From contig NZ_LT629945.1 of the NCBI RefSeq assembly GCF_900104675.1, positions 2,036,756 through 2,100,755 on the forward strand: a stretch of DNA of 64,000 bases, read 5' to 3'. Below are positions 40,887 to 49,415 of this stretch, one piece after another; position 1 is the stretch's first letter, and each line of letters starts with the position of its first letter. The notes below the pieces were generated by a model. That model ran no database searches and had not been told where the DNA came from. It was given only the letters and a program-made list of their open reading frames with translations. Source of the DNA: Angelakisella massiliensis (GTDB lineage: Bacteria; Bacillota; Clostridia; Oscillospirales; Ruminococcaceae). A program made the translations under genes and the position numbers.

Positions 40887-41665
40887 TATTTCATCTCCCC
40901 TTTGCCCTGGATCCCTGTAATTTCTTCACACAAAGCCGCAAAATCCAGTGCCGGCTTGGAGCGGGGAGCGTAATCCACCACGCTCAAACCGTGGGCAGGC
41001 GCTTCTGCCGCCGCGACACTGTTGTGGATTTTGCTGACGAAGACCTTGGACTGCAGCTGCTGAGCGATCTGTTCCGCCAGCTCCAGCATCTCCTGGCTCA
41101 GGTTCAGACGGGGATTAAAGCGGTTGAGAAGAATACCCATGACTTTCAGGCGGGAGTTGTAATAATTGCGTACGCTCTTGACGGTTTCCTTGATTTGGGA
41201 GACGCCCAGCAGGCTGAGGACCTCCGGCGCCATGGGAATAATCAAATTGTCTGAAGCCACATAGGCGTTGACAGTGAGAATATTCAGGGCAGGGGGGGTA
41301 TCGATGATGATGAAATCATAGTTTTCCTCCAGCTTTGAAAGGGCGGTTTTCAGTAAAAATTCCCGGCCGGGCTTGTTAAACTCCAGTTCCGCCGCCGAAA
41401 GCAGAATATTGGAAGGCAGCAGGTCACAGATGTCTGTGTGAGCAAGCACCTGCTGAGGTTCAAGATCGCCCCGAAAGACGTCATAAAGAGTGTGACAATG
41501 TTCAATATCCAGCCCCATACTGAATCCCAAACTGCCCTGGGGGTCCAGATCCACCCCCAGAACACGGAATCCTCTTTTATGCAGGCAGGATAACAAAGCG
41601 GCGGCAGTCGTAGTCTTACCTACGCCGCCTTTCTGATTGGTAATTGCGATGATGGCAGAGGACAT
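40886..41665 (-). CDS. ParA/Soj/MinD-family ATPase
   Basis: This 259-residue Walker ATPase has the deviant Walker A motif KGGVGKTTT with signature Lys12 and Lys17, the A' motif GVDLDPQGSLGFSM and Walker B FIIIDTPPALNILT. It lacks an N-terminal helix-turn-helix and a MinD-type amphipathic tail. Such proteins position chromosomes, plasmids, chemoreceptor arrays or flagella. It sits between two flagellar blocks and is divergent from fliD, and its only operon partner is a ComFB-domain protein. That context points to a positioning system for motility or signalling complexes rather than chromosome segregation, but chromosomal Soj cannot be excluded. Confidence 0.88.
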   Translation of the reverse strand: MSSAIIAITNQKGGVGKTTTAAALLSCLHKRGFRVLGVDLDPQGSLGFSMGLDIEHCHTLYDVFRGDLEPQQVLAHTDICDLLPSNILLSAAELEFNKPGREFLLKTALSKLEENYDFIIIDTPPALNILTVNAYVASDNLIIPMAPEVLSLLGVSQIKETVKSVRNYYNSRLKVMGILLNRFNPRLNLSQEMLELAEQIAQQLQSKVFVSKIHNSVAAAEAPAHGLSVVDYAPRSKPALDFAALCEEITGIQGKGEMK

Positions 41666-41739
41666 ACCCTATATTCTCCCTTCTTCTTTGCCGCCGCTGA
41701 TGCCGGAAAGGTATTGAGATAAAAATGCCTTGCCGGCAC

Positions 41740-41766
41740 TTAATTTTCGGGCGGAACGGACGATAT
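41740..41766 (+). promoter_or_regulatory. Sigma-28-like promoter of fliD
   Basis: GACGATAT at 41759-41766 matches seven of eight bases of the sigma-28 -10 consensus GCCGATAT. TTAA at 41740-41743 lies 15 bp upstream in place of TAAA. The leader to the fliD ATG would be about 125 nt. Cap genes are classical sigma-28 targets. Confidence 0.5.
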
Positions 41767-41898
41767 ATCAAATAGGGTAGTAGGCAAGGCTACCAGATCA
41801 AATAACAATCATCATTTTACTGAAAACGGAATGTTTTGTCAATCAACGCTATGGATGTCTTGGAACATTTGAGTTGCCGCAGTAAGGAGTGAAGAAAA

Positions 41899-44427
41899 AT
41901 GGCGTCTATATCAAGTCTGCTTGGCAGCAGTTCTTCCAGCAGCAGTATTTATGGCAGCCGCAACAGCAATATCATATCCGGTTTGGCCAGCGGTTTGGAT
42001 ACAGAGTCCATGATCGAAGGTATGGTGGAAAGCTACAAGCAGAAGATCCTCGGTTTGCAGCAGGATCGCACCAAACTGCAGTGGCAGCAGGATGCTTATC
42101 AGAGCATTTCCAATAAGTTGGTGGAGTTTTCCAGAAAATATATGTCTTATAATTCCACCACCAATCTGTTCAGTGCCAGCTTTTTCAATAATTCTGTTAT
42201 CACTACCCCCAAGGGTAAGTACGCGGACCTGGTGACTGCCTCCGGCAAAAGCAGCAGTCAGGTGGTGCTCAACGGCGTCAAGCAGTTGGCGACAACCAGC
42301 CGCTACAGCAGTTCAGCGGTTTCGCTGGGAGCACAGGGTACAGTGGCCAAGGGCGATCATGTGGACCTGAGTACCCCCATGACCCTGAGCAAAATGAGCG
42401 GTTCGCTGGCTATTGCCTATGGAAATCAGAACGTTGTTCTGGATTTTGGGGAGACAGAGGACTTTTCCAATGCCGACGGCACTCTGGATACAGCTAAGTT
42501 CCAGAAAGCGCTGGAAGAAAAATTGTCTGAGCAGAAGCTGAAAAATCAGGATGGCGACGAGGTGAGCGCCTCGGAGCTGATTGGGGTGAATGTAAGCGCT
42601 GACGGCACTGTAACACTGAGCAACAAGGATTCCGGCGGTGACAGTGTATATATCAAGGGCGCCAGCGGGGATTTTGCCGGTATGGTGTCTGACCTTACCA
42701 GCGCTGTATCCGGTCAAGAGAGTGAATTCACCATGAAAACGGATGTAGAAGTGGCGGATCATTATGCTTCCAAGGCGGAATATCTTTCCGGAAAAACCTT
42801 TTCTGTCACCCTCAACGGCCAGACAAAAACCATTACTTTGGGGGAAATCTCCAGAAAGAATGGACAGACCTGGAGCGAGGCCACAAAGGATGCTGTGCAG
42901 CAGGCCATAGACGGCGCCTTTGGAAAGAAGGAGGACGGCAGCAGCCGGGTGGAGGTACAGCTGGTTTCCGATCCCAACTCCTTTGCTTTTAAGGTACAGG
43001 AGGGTGATACCTTCTCCATCCGTTCCACTGAAACCGGAGTGGGAGAGATCCTTTTCGGTGAAGGCAATGATCAGCTTACATCCTATCTGAATGTGGGCAA
43101 AAGCCTGGGAGATCTGCTGGGAAGCACCGGCGGAAGAAAGATTCAGGGCGAGGGCAGCCCGGTCCTCCAGGAAGACGGCACCTATCTGGATGAAGCAGGC
43201 AATAAAGTGGATAAGGATGGCTATCTCATCCATGATGACGGCAGCTACCGGTATGAATACGATGTGGAGATCAATGGTGTCAAGATCGGCACCTATCAGG
43301 ACGATACCGCGCTGGAAACCGTTATCAATGACATCAATTCCAATTCCAGCGCTGGTGTCAATGTTACCTACTCCAAGCTGACCAATGAGTTTGTTCTCAC
43401 GGCCAAACAGACCGGCGCGGCACAGCAGATCCGCATTGGTGAGCAGACCGCGGACGGAACGGAAAACCTGGCGGCGAAATTGTTCGGGGCGACAGTGGAC
43501 GAGAATGGCGATGTCATCCAATCCGAAAACTATACCTCCGGCCAGGATGCCGTTTTTGTGGCGACGGTCAACGGCAAAACCACTACCTATACCCGCAGCA
43601 CGAACAGTGTGGATCTGGATGGTTTGACCGTTACGCTGGACGGTACTTTCAATGTCAATGAAGAAGGCAATCTGATTGATGAAAATGAAAGTGTGACCTT
43701 CTCCAGCAAGACAGATACGGACACCATTGTGGACGCCATCAAACAGATGGTTGAGGATTATAACGCAATGGTTACCGAGGTCAAGAAGGCTTATTCCGAT
43801 ATGCCCCTGCAGCAGTCCAATGGCTCCGGCTATGAGCCGCTGACAGCGGAAGATGAAGCTGATATGAGCGAAAGCGAAATCAAGGCTTACGAGGAAAAAG
43901 CAAAAACCGGCATCCTGTTTATGGATCGGGATTTGTCCTCCCTTTACAGCGCTCTGCGTTCCGCGGTGGTTCCCAGCGGATCCGATGGCTCGTATCTGCG
44001 TTCTATTGGTATCGAAACCAGCTATGAAGATGGCCTGACTACCATCAATCTGGATGAAGAGGCCCTTCGCCAGGCTTTGGAGAGCGATCTGGACGGCGTC
44101 AAAAATGCCTTTACCAAGAGCAAAGAGTATGGCTCTTCCACCGATGGACTGATGGCATCCATCCAAAAGGTAACAGACCGTTACGCCGCTACCACCGGCG
44201 CGGTCAAGGGCATTTTGATTGAAAAAGCCGGCTCTCAGTATTCTCCCACCGCCGCGCTGGACAATGAGATGCTCAACAAAATGGAGGAAATTGATAGCCA
44301 GATTTCAAAATGGCAGAGCAAGATGTCTGATAAGGTGGATTATTATACCAATAAGTTCACCCAGCTGGAAATGCTGATCAATCAGATGAATTCCCAGAGC
44401 TCCGCTTTGGCTGGGCTTACAGGCTGA
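41899..44427 (+). CDS. fliD: Flagellar filament cap protein FliD (HAP2)
   Basis: FliD caps the filament and aids flagellin polymerisation. The N-terminal motif IISGLASGLDTESMIEGMVE and the C-terminal coiled coil KMEEIDSQISKWQSKMSDKV with YYTNKFTQLEMLINQMNSQS identify the family. At 842 residues it is much longer than most FliD proteins (about 450-700); the extra length lies in the exposed central domains (~150-650). The first residues are a serine run (SSLLGSSSSSSS). It heads a fliD-fliS-fliT-like unit. AAGGAG precedes the ATG. Confidence 0.94.
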   Translation: MASISSLLGSSSSSSSIYGSRNSNIISGLASGLDTESMIEGMVESYKQKILGLQQDRTKLQWQQDAYQSISNKLVEFSRKYMSYNSTTNLFSASFFNNSVITTPKGKYADLVTASGKSSSQVVLNGVKQLATTSRYSSSAVSLGAQGTVAKGDHVDLSTPMTLSKMSGSLAIAYGNQNVVLDFGETEDFSNADGTLDTAKFQKALEEKLSEQKLKNQDGDEVSASELIGVNVSADGTVTLSNKDSGGDSVYIKGASGDFAGMVSDLTSAVSGQESEFTMKTDVEVADHYASKAEYLSGKTFSVTLNGQTKTITLGEISRKNGQTWSEATKDAVQQAIDGAFGKKEDGSSRVEVQLVSDPNSFAFKVQEGDTFSIRSTETGVGEILFGEGNDQLTSYLNVGKSLGDLLGSTGGRKIQGEGSPVLQEDGTYLDEAGNKVDKDGYLIHDDGSYRYEYDVEINGVKIGTYQDDTALETVINDINSNSSAGVNVTYSKLTNEFVLTAKQTGAAQQIRIGEQTADGTENLAAKLFGATVDENGDVIQSENYTSGQDAVFVATVNGKTTTYTRSTNSVDLDGLTVTLDGTFNVNEEGNLIDENESVTFSSKTDTDTIVDAIKQMVEDYNAMVTEVKKAYSDMPLQQSNGSGYEPLTAEDEADMSESEIKAYEEKAKTGILFMDRDLSSLYSALRSAVVPSGSDGSYLRSIGIETSYEDGLTTINLDEEALRQALESDLDGVKNAFTKSKEYGSSTDGLMASIQKVTDRYAATTGAVKGILIEKAGSQYSPTAALDNEMLNKMEEIDSQISKWQSKMSDKVDYYTNKFTQLEMLINQMNSQSSALAGLTG

Positions 44428-44463
44428 GCACAGCTCTGATCAAAAGAAAGGACCGCAAAATTT

Positions 44464-44841
44464 ATGGATATGCGAGGCTATCAGCGCTACCGTGAAGATT
44501 CGCTGAATACCATGACGCAGGGAGAACTGCTGCTGCTGCTCTATGATGAGCTGGTCAAGCGCCTCAAACAGGCTGATCTGGACCTGGGACAGGAGCGTTA
44601 CAGCACGTTTGAAGCGGCAGTGGACAGAGCGGTGGCGATTATCCGCTACTTATCCGACACCTTGGACCACAGTTATCCCATCAGTGCCAATCTGGACCGG
44701 TTGTATGAATATTTCTGCTATGAGCTCAGTCGGGTAAAGGCAGGGCGAAATAAGGAAGAGCTGGAACGTGTGCTTTCAATGGTATCGGAGCTGCGGGATG
44801 CTTTCCGCCAAGCGGAAAAGAGCACGGTATCGGTCCGTTGA
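44464..44841 (+). CDS. fliS: Flagellin export chaperone FliS
   Basis: FliS binds flagellin C-termini and prevents early polymerisation. The 125-residue all-helical protein has the typical beginning YQRYREDSLNTMTQGELLLL followed by LYDELVKRLKQAD, and the later YLSDTLDHSYPISANLDRLY with EYFCYELSRVKAGRN. It is 36 bp after fliD, the standard order. Flagellin itself is not encoded in this window. Confidence 0.94.
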   Translation: MDMRGYQRYREDSLNTMTQGELLLLLYDELVKRLKQADLDLGQERYSTFEAAVDRAVAIIRYLSDTLDHSYPISANLDRLYEYFCYELSRVKAGRNKEELERVLSMVSELRDAFRQAEKSTVSVR

Positions 44842-44855
44842 GAGGGGAATAAAAA

Positions 44856-45269
44856 ATGGATGAGCAGGTAGCTGCGGCAGCTTTGGCAACAGAAAGAAAG
44901 CGCTATGAGGCCCTCTCTGAAGTAATGGAACTGACAGAGGAACTGTCTGAGGCGATCCAAAGACAGGATCAGGTTTCCATACGGATGTTTCTGGGGATGC
45001 GTCAGGAGCCCATCAATCAGCTTCGGGAATATCAGAATATGAGACGGCAGATACAGAGAAAACTGTCTGAAGAAGATGGACGTGTATTGAGGGCGCTGCT
45101 TTCCGGCGAGGCCGAAGGAACTACGCCTATGACCAAGAGCCTGAGAAAAGCGGTGGATCAAAATCGGCATCTGCTGGATCGGGTGTTGAAACTGGATCGC
45201 CAGTTGAGTATAAAGATAGGTGGAGACAAATCTTTCTATGCCGAAACGGATCAAGGAAAACACCTTTGA
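44856..45269 (+). CDS. fliT: FliT/FlgN-like flagellar chaperone
   Basis: The 137-residue protein is helical, with coiled-coil segments (ALSEVMELTEELSEAIQRQD and NQLREYQNMRRQIQRKLSEE). Family similarity in FliT/FlgN chaperones is weak, so the call comes mainly from length, helical nature and its place directly after fliS. FliT would be the chaperone of FliD; FlgN would serve FlgK/FlgL. GAGGGG precedes the ATG. A terminator follows. Confidence 0.6.
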   Translation: MDEQVAAAALATERKRYEALSEVMELTEELSEAIQRQDQVSIRMFLGMRQEPINQLREYQNMRRQIQRKLSEEDGRVLRALLSGEAEGTTPMTKSLRKAVDQNRHLLDRVLKLDRQLSIKIGGDKSFYAETDQGKHL

Positions 45270-45313
45270 TCCGCCTCACACGCAGGAAGGATGATTCGCT
45301 GCAACATGGAAAT

Positions 45314-45349
45314 TCCCCTGCCGGCAATGATAGGGCAGGGGATTTCTGT
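45314..45349 (+). terminator. Intrinsic terminator after fliD-fliS-fliT
   Basis: Arms TCCCCTGCC (45314-45322) and GGCAGGGGA (45334-45342) form a 9-bp stem, followed by TTTCTGTG. It lies 45 bp after the chaperone gene and separates the flagellar unit from the FtsE-like gene. Confidence 0.75.
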
Positions 45350-45457
45350 GTTATGATGGCATGAAGTGTGCGTCCCGCTGCAGGGAAACAGAGTGGCCAG
45401 GATATCTTTTTGACAGCTTTGAGAGGCACACTGTTTAAGGAGAAAAAGGAGCGGCAT

Positions 45458-46183
45458 ATGCCAGAGATACAATTAGCAGCAGTCAGCAAATATTATGAAC
45501 AGGACAAAAAAAGAATTGCCGCTGTTGAGGACGTTAATCTCAGTGTCAAGCAGGGGGAATTTGTATTTGTGACAGGCAGCAGCGGGGCGGGAAAAACCAC
45601 GCTGCTGAAGCTGATTTCCGGGGAGATTTCGCCGGACTATGGTACGGTGTACCTCAATGGGGCTCCCATGAACGGATTTTCCAGACGCATCTGGCAGCGT
45701 AAGCATTGTTTTTTTGGCAGGGTCCCCCAGCTTTCCCAGCTGGTCAAGCAACGGACGATACAAGAGAACCTGACTGCCATTGCCATGGTCAGAGACGGCC
45801 GGGCGATAGGTTCGGTGCAGCAAAGAGTGCAGAAAGTGCTGGCAATGGTAGGTCTTTCCGGTGTGGAAGAGCGGTATCCCCTGGAATTGTCTCTGGGAGA
45901 ATGCCGCAGAATTGAGCTGGCAGGGGCAATCATCAACAGTCCCGCTATTTTGGTGCTGGATGAGCTGACGGCAAATCTGGATGAGGATACCACCTGGGAT
46001 GTCTTTCATTTGCTGGAGGAGATGAATCACCGGGGAACAACTGTCATTATGGCAACCCATGCAAAAGCCTTTGTCAATATGCTCCGCAAGCGGGTGATCA
46101 CCCTCATGGACGGGCATATTGTAGGAGATGTGGAAAAAGGACGCTATGGGGACATCAGCCTCACAAAGCGTTCCGATTCCTGA
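45458..46183 (+). CDS. FtsE-like ABC transporter ATP-binding protein (orphan)
   Basis: The 241-residue ATPase starts at ATG 45458 (AAGGAG upstream). It has Walker A in GSSGAGKTTLLKL, a signature motif altered from LSGGQ to LSLGE, Walker B AILVLDELTANLD and H-loop IMATHAKAFV. Overall it is most like FtsE. The Q-loop region is unusual (FFGRVPQLSQLVKQ). No ftsX or other permease is adjacent; the next gene is an FtsA/PilM-like protein, which fits a cell-envelope or division role. The altered signature raises doubt about normal ATPase cycling. Confidence 0.8.
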   Translation: MPEIQLAAVSKYYEQDKKRIAAVEDVNLSVKQGEFVFVTGSSGAGKTTLLKLISGEISPDYGTVYLNGAPMNGFSRRIWQRKHCFFGRVPQLSQLVKQRTIQENLTAIAMVRDGRAIGSVQQRVQKVLAMVGLSGVEERYPLELSLGECRRIELAGAIINSPAILVLDELTANLDEDTTWDVFHLLEEMNHRGTTVIMATHAKAFVNMLRKRVITLMDGHIVGDVEKGRYGDISLTKRSDS

Positions 46184-46214
46184 ACTGGTTTGGAAATGGG
46201 CAAGGAGGAATACC

Positions 46215-48095
46215 ATGTTGAAAACAGAGACGCCATTGGAAAATTTTTCTCCTCAGGAGCCGATCTACGCGTTGGATATAGGTACCAGAAGTGTAATTGG
46301 TATGCTGGGAGAAGTGGATCAAGGGCGTGTCCGGATTCTTGCTGTGGACAAACAACCCCACCAAAAGCGCTCCATGATGGATGGACAGATTGAGGATATC
46401 GCTCAGGTTGCTTCAGCGGTGATGGAAGTTACCGCACGGCTGGAGGCCAAAACAGGAAGAAAGCTGACCAAGGCTTGTGTAGCGGCTGCCGGGCGTTCCC
46501 TTCGCATGGAGCATGGCCATGGGGAGCTGGAACTGGAGCGGCCCGAGACCATTGGTACAGAGCGCCTGGGACAACTGGAAGCAGCGGCTGTGGCCAATGG
46601 TGAGGAGGCCTTGCGGCCGTTGGAAGGGGAGCCTCAGCGGTTATTTTTGGTAGGATATACAGTGACCCGGCTTGCTTTGGATGGCTATCCCATGAGCAGC
46701 CTGCTGGGGCATACCGGCAAGCATATGGAGGTGGATGTAGTAGCCACCTTTCTCCCCAGTGAAGTGATTGACAGCCTGTATGCGGTGATGGCAAAAGCAG
46801 GGTTGGAAGTAGCCAGCCTGACACTGGAGCCTATCGCGGCTTTGAACGCGGCAATCCCCAAGGATATTCGGCTGCTGAATTTGGCGCTGGTGGACATTGG
46901 GGCCGGCACATCTGATATTGCCATCTGCCGGGATGGCGGTGTGGTAGGTTACACCATGGCCACAGTGGCGGGAGATGAAATCACCGAAGCCATTATGAGG
47001 GCCTATCTGGTGGACTATACCACGGCCGAGGATATGAAGCTTCAGCTGGAACAGGGCGGGTCTGTCGTGTTCACAGATGTTCTTGGGCAGCAGCAGCAGT
47101 GTGAAACAGATGAACTGATGGATTCCATTGACGCCGCGGTTCAGGGGCTGGCGGATGAGATCGCCGCCAGGATACAGCAGCTCAACGGCGGGCCGCCGTC
47201 GGCTCTTTTCCTGGCAGGGGGAGGCAGTAAACTGCTGGGCCTGCGGGAACGGGTAGCAAAATCCCTTGGGATCAATGACCGTCGGGCGGCGCTGTCGGGA
47301 AACCATTTCAAAACCAGCGCCTGTTCCGATGTAGTGGAGCTGGAGGACCCGGAATACACAACTCCTTTGGGTATCGCCATCTCTGCAGGACTTGGACTGA
47401 TCAGTGACAGTTACCGGATCCTTCTCAATGGCAAACCGGCCAAGCTGTTTCGTAACGGAACCCTGACTGTTCTGGAGCTGCTGATGATGAACGGTTATGG
47501 GTATCGGGATCTGTTGGGAAAGAACGGACGGAGCATGGTTTTAAACGTGGATGGAAAACGCATGGTTTTTCCGGGGGAACCGGCAGTTCCTGCACAGCTT
47601 CGTATCAATGGCAGCGAGGTTTCTTCCTCTACGGTGGTACATGCGGGAGATCAGGTGGAGTTTATTCCGGCCAAGGCTGGTCAGGACCGGCGGGTATTGG
47701 CGGGCGAAGTAATGCGGCGTGTAAATGGACAAAAGGTTTTCCAGGGCGGCGTGGAGCTGCAGCCGGAGGAGGAAGTGGGTGCAGACGAGCCGTTGACAAC
47801 CACTTTTGTTCCGCAGGTGAAAGAAAATCCCCAAACTGCGGATACGTCTGTCGGTGTAATGAAGGAACCCGCGGCTTGCAGCCTGGTCTTTAATGGTAAT
47901 CCATTGACTTTGCCCGGCAAACCGGATGGAGGTCCCTATTATCTGATGGATCTGTTGGAGTATTCCGGTATTGATTTTCAGCATCTGGATCGTCCGGTGC
48001 GCCTTGAGGTCAATGGCCGGGAGGGAAGTTTCAGTCAGGTCCTTCAACAGGGAGACCGGGTTGAAATCAGGTATGATAACAGAGGAGAGAATTGA
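46215..48095 (+). CDS. FtsA/PilM-like actin-fold protein with C-terminal beta-grasp-like repeats
   Basis: The 626-residue protein begins at ATG 46215 (AAGGAGG upstream). The actin-like part (~10-400) has phosphate-1 IYALDIGTRSVIGML, an SHS2-type insertion (VDVVATFLPSEVIDSLYAVM), phosphate-2 LALVDIGAGTSDIAI and adenosine motif LFLAGGGSKLLGL. The C-terminal ~220 residues contain two similar segments ending STVVHAGDQVEFI and SQVLQQGDRVEIRY, each preceded by an '(I/V)NG' strand, suggestive of ThiS-like beta-grasp domains. Large FtsA-like proteins of unknown role occur in many Clostridia. It is followed four bases later by a lipoprotein gene. Confidence 0.82.
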   Translation: MLKTETPLENFSPQEPIYALDIGTRSVIGMLGEVDQGRVRILAVDKQPHQKRSMMDGQIEDIAQVASAVMEVTARLEAKTGRKLTKACVAAAGRSLRMEHGHGELELERPETIGTERLGQLEAAAVANGEEALRPLEGEPQRLFLVGYTVTRLALDGYPMSSLLGHTGKHMEVDVVATFLPSEVIDSLYAVMAKAGLEVASLTLEPIAALNAAIPKDIRLLNLALVDIGAGTSDIAICRDGGVVGYTMATVAGDEITEAIMRAYLVDYTTAEDMKLQLEQGGSVVFTDVLGQQQQCETDELMDSIDAAVQGLADEIAARIQQLNGGPPSALFLAGGGSKLLGLRERVAKSLGINDRRAALSGNHFKTSACSDVVELEDPEYTTPLGIAISAGLGLISDSYRILLNGKPAKLFRNGTLTVLELLMMNGYGYRDLLGKNGRSMVLNVDGKRMVFPGEPAVPAQLRINGSEVSSSTVVHAGDQVEFIPAKAGQDRRVLAGEVMRRVNGQKVFQGGVELQPEEEVGADEPLTTTFVPQVKENPQTADTSVGVMKEPAACSLVFNGNPLTLPGKPDGGPYYLMDLLEYSGIDFQHLDRPVRLEVNGREGSFSQVLQQGDRVEIRYDNRGEN

Positions 48096-48099
48096 CTCT

Positions 48100-48834
48100 A
48101 TGAGATCATCGTTTCATAAAAAAGCGTTTCCGTGTTTCTTGGGTATTGGTGTTGGTTTGATGTTGGCAGGATGCGGGGCTCAGCCGCTGCCTACCACTTA
48201 TGAGGTAGGACAGGATACGCTGCCCGCATTCGGCACAACAGAAGAACAATTTCAGGGCAAGATCGCAGACACTCAGACAGACGAGGAAACCGGTGTGTCC
48301 AATTATACCTACACAGAGCTTGTATCTGGTGTGCAGGCAGTGAAAACTTATGTGGACGTAATGGATACGGAGTATGGATGCCAGGTAATCGACCAGGAGG
48401 GAGTGATCCAAGAAACGCCGGACTTCTCCCAAGCGGAAGGAGAAGTTTTAATAGGCAAGAACCTGGAAAGCGAAGAGGGTATCTTCCAGCTGAATCTGCA
48501 GTGGACAGAAAATACCTGTGAGGTTGTGGTTTCCAAAGGTGAAGGGCAGGTGTCCCAGGCAAAAGTGGAAAGCATCTCCATGGAGGAAGCGGTGGATATG
48601 TTACAAAAGGCTTCTCCCCAGGAACTGGATCTTCCGGGGGAGAGTATGGAAGATTATGTGATTTGTGCTGATGAAGGCTATGTGATGGTGGATGGACAGG
48701 CCAGCTTCCGGATGAATGTATATGACCGCAGCACCCGCACGATTTCCGGTACATATCTGCTGACACTGGACGGTCAGCACCTGTATCAACTGGATCGGAA
48801 AGAAAACAGTATCCGCCAGCTGAGTGCTTCCTGA
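48100..48834 (+). CDS. Hypothetical lipoprotein
   Basis: The 244-residue protein has a lipoprotein signal: basic RSSFHKK, hydrophobic CFLGIGVGLM and lipobox LAGC with Cys25 or so. The mature part is acidic, with no recognised domain. It is probably beta-rich, with MNVYDRSTRTISGTYLLTLD near the end. It follows the FtsA-like gene by four bases, so the three genes from 45458 may be one operon linking an ATPase, an actin-like protein and a surface lipoprotein. Confidence 0.75.
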   Translation: MRSSFHKKAFPCFLGIGVGLMLAGCGAQPLPTTYEVGQDTLPAFGTTEEQFQGKIADTQTDEETGVSNYTYTELVSGVQAVKTYVDVMDTEYGCQVIDQEGVIQETPDFSQAEGEVLIGKNLESEEGIFQLNLQWTENTCEVVVSKGEGQVSQAKVESISMEEAVDMLQKASPQELDLPGESMEDYVICADEGYVMVDGQASFRMNVYDRSTRTISGTYLLTLDGQHLYQLDRKENSIRQLSAS

Positions 48835-49185
48835 TGGATTGCTGAAGGTTAAAAACGGACTGATGTGGATGCGCTGGAAATGCTTTTTCTTAAAATCTGA
48901 ACGGAAAAACATTTCATCCACATCGCCGGTTCGGTTTTGCCTAGTGTGTATCAGCTTGGAAAAAAGTATGATATCGGTTGATGCTTTAAACAGCAGTAAA
49001 AATCTTTTTTAATGTATCATGCACGGTTGATAAAGGGTAAAATATCACACCGGGATACTTTTATTCAGAGAGCTTCTGTTTATGGCTGGCCCTTTTTGAC
49101 TGCTTCTAAAAGCCTCCCTTTTTTATGCAAACCAGCTTGGCCGGTAAGTTTGTCCCAGCCAGAAACAGGATATGATTACAATGAA

Positions 49186-49226
49186 AAAACACTCTCCGCA
49201 GAAAAAGAACTGTGGGGGAGTGTTTT
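49186..49226. terminator. Bidirectional terminator after the lipoprotein operon
   Basis: Arms AAAACACTCTCCGCAG (49186-49201) and CTGTGGGGGAGTGTTTT (49210-49226) pair over about 16 bp with wobbles, bordered by A and T runs. Confidence 0.75.
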
Positions 49227-49349
49227 AGTTTATCTATCGCTTTTTTGAGCTGCCCTCAGCAGGCATATCCAGACAACAGCGTGTATCCCAGGGCTGTTTG
49301 ATTACCTGCTCAAAAAGCTATCAAAGCTTTTGCCATACTCAAAAGCATA

Positions 49350-49391
49350 AAAACGCTCCGCACAGAAAAAATCTGCACGGAGCGTTTTCTT
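49350..49391 (-). terminator. Intrinsic terminator of asnS
   Basis: Arms AAAACGCTCCG (49350-49360) and CGGAGCGTTTT (49378-49388) enclose a further CAGA/TCTG pairing. It lies 28 bp after the asnS stop and reads as a terminator on both strands. Confidence 0.85.
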
Positions 49392-49415
49392 TTCATAATC
49401 TGAAACTGAGCAGCA

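Larger units (their letters stand above)
48835..49415. other. Intergenic region between the lipoprotein gene and asnS
   Basis: About 580 bp without a supported gene between convergent units. Two terminators are listed separately (49186-49226 and 49350-49388). The short frames in the region lack ribosome-binding sites. The AT-rich stretch 48980-49040 shows no clear promoter. Confidence 0.6.

Noticed and set aside
42313-44166. 617-codon minus-strand frame opposite fliD
   Set aside because: Antisense shadow of fliD with no domain, start signal or operon context.
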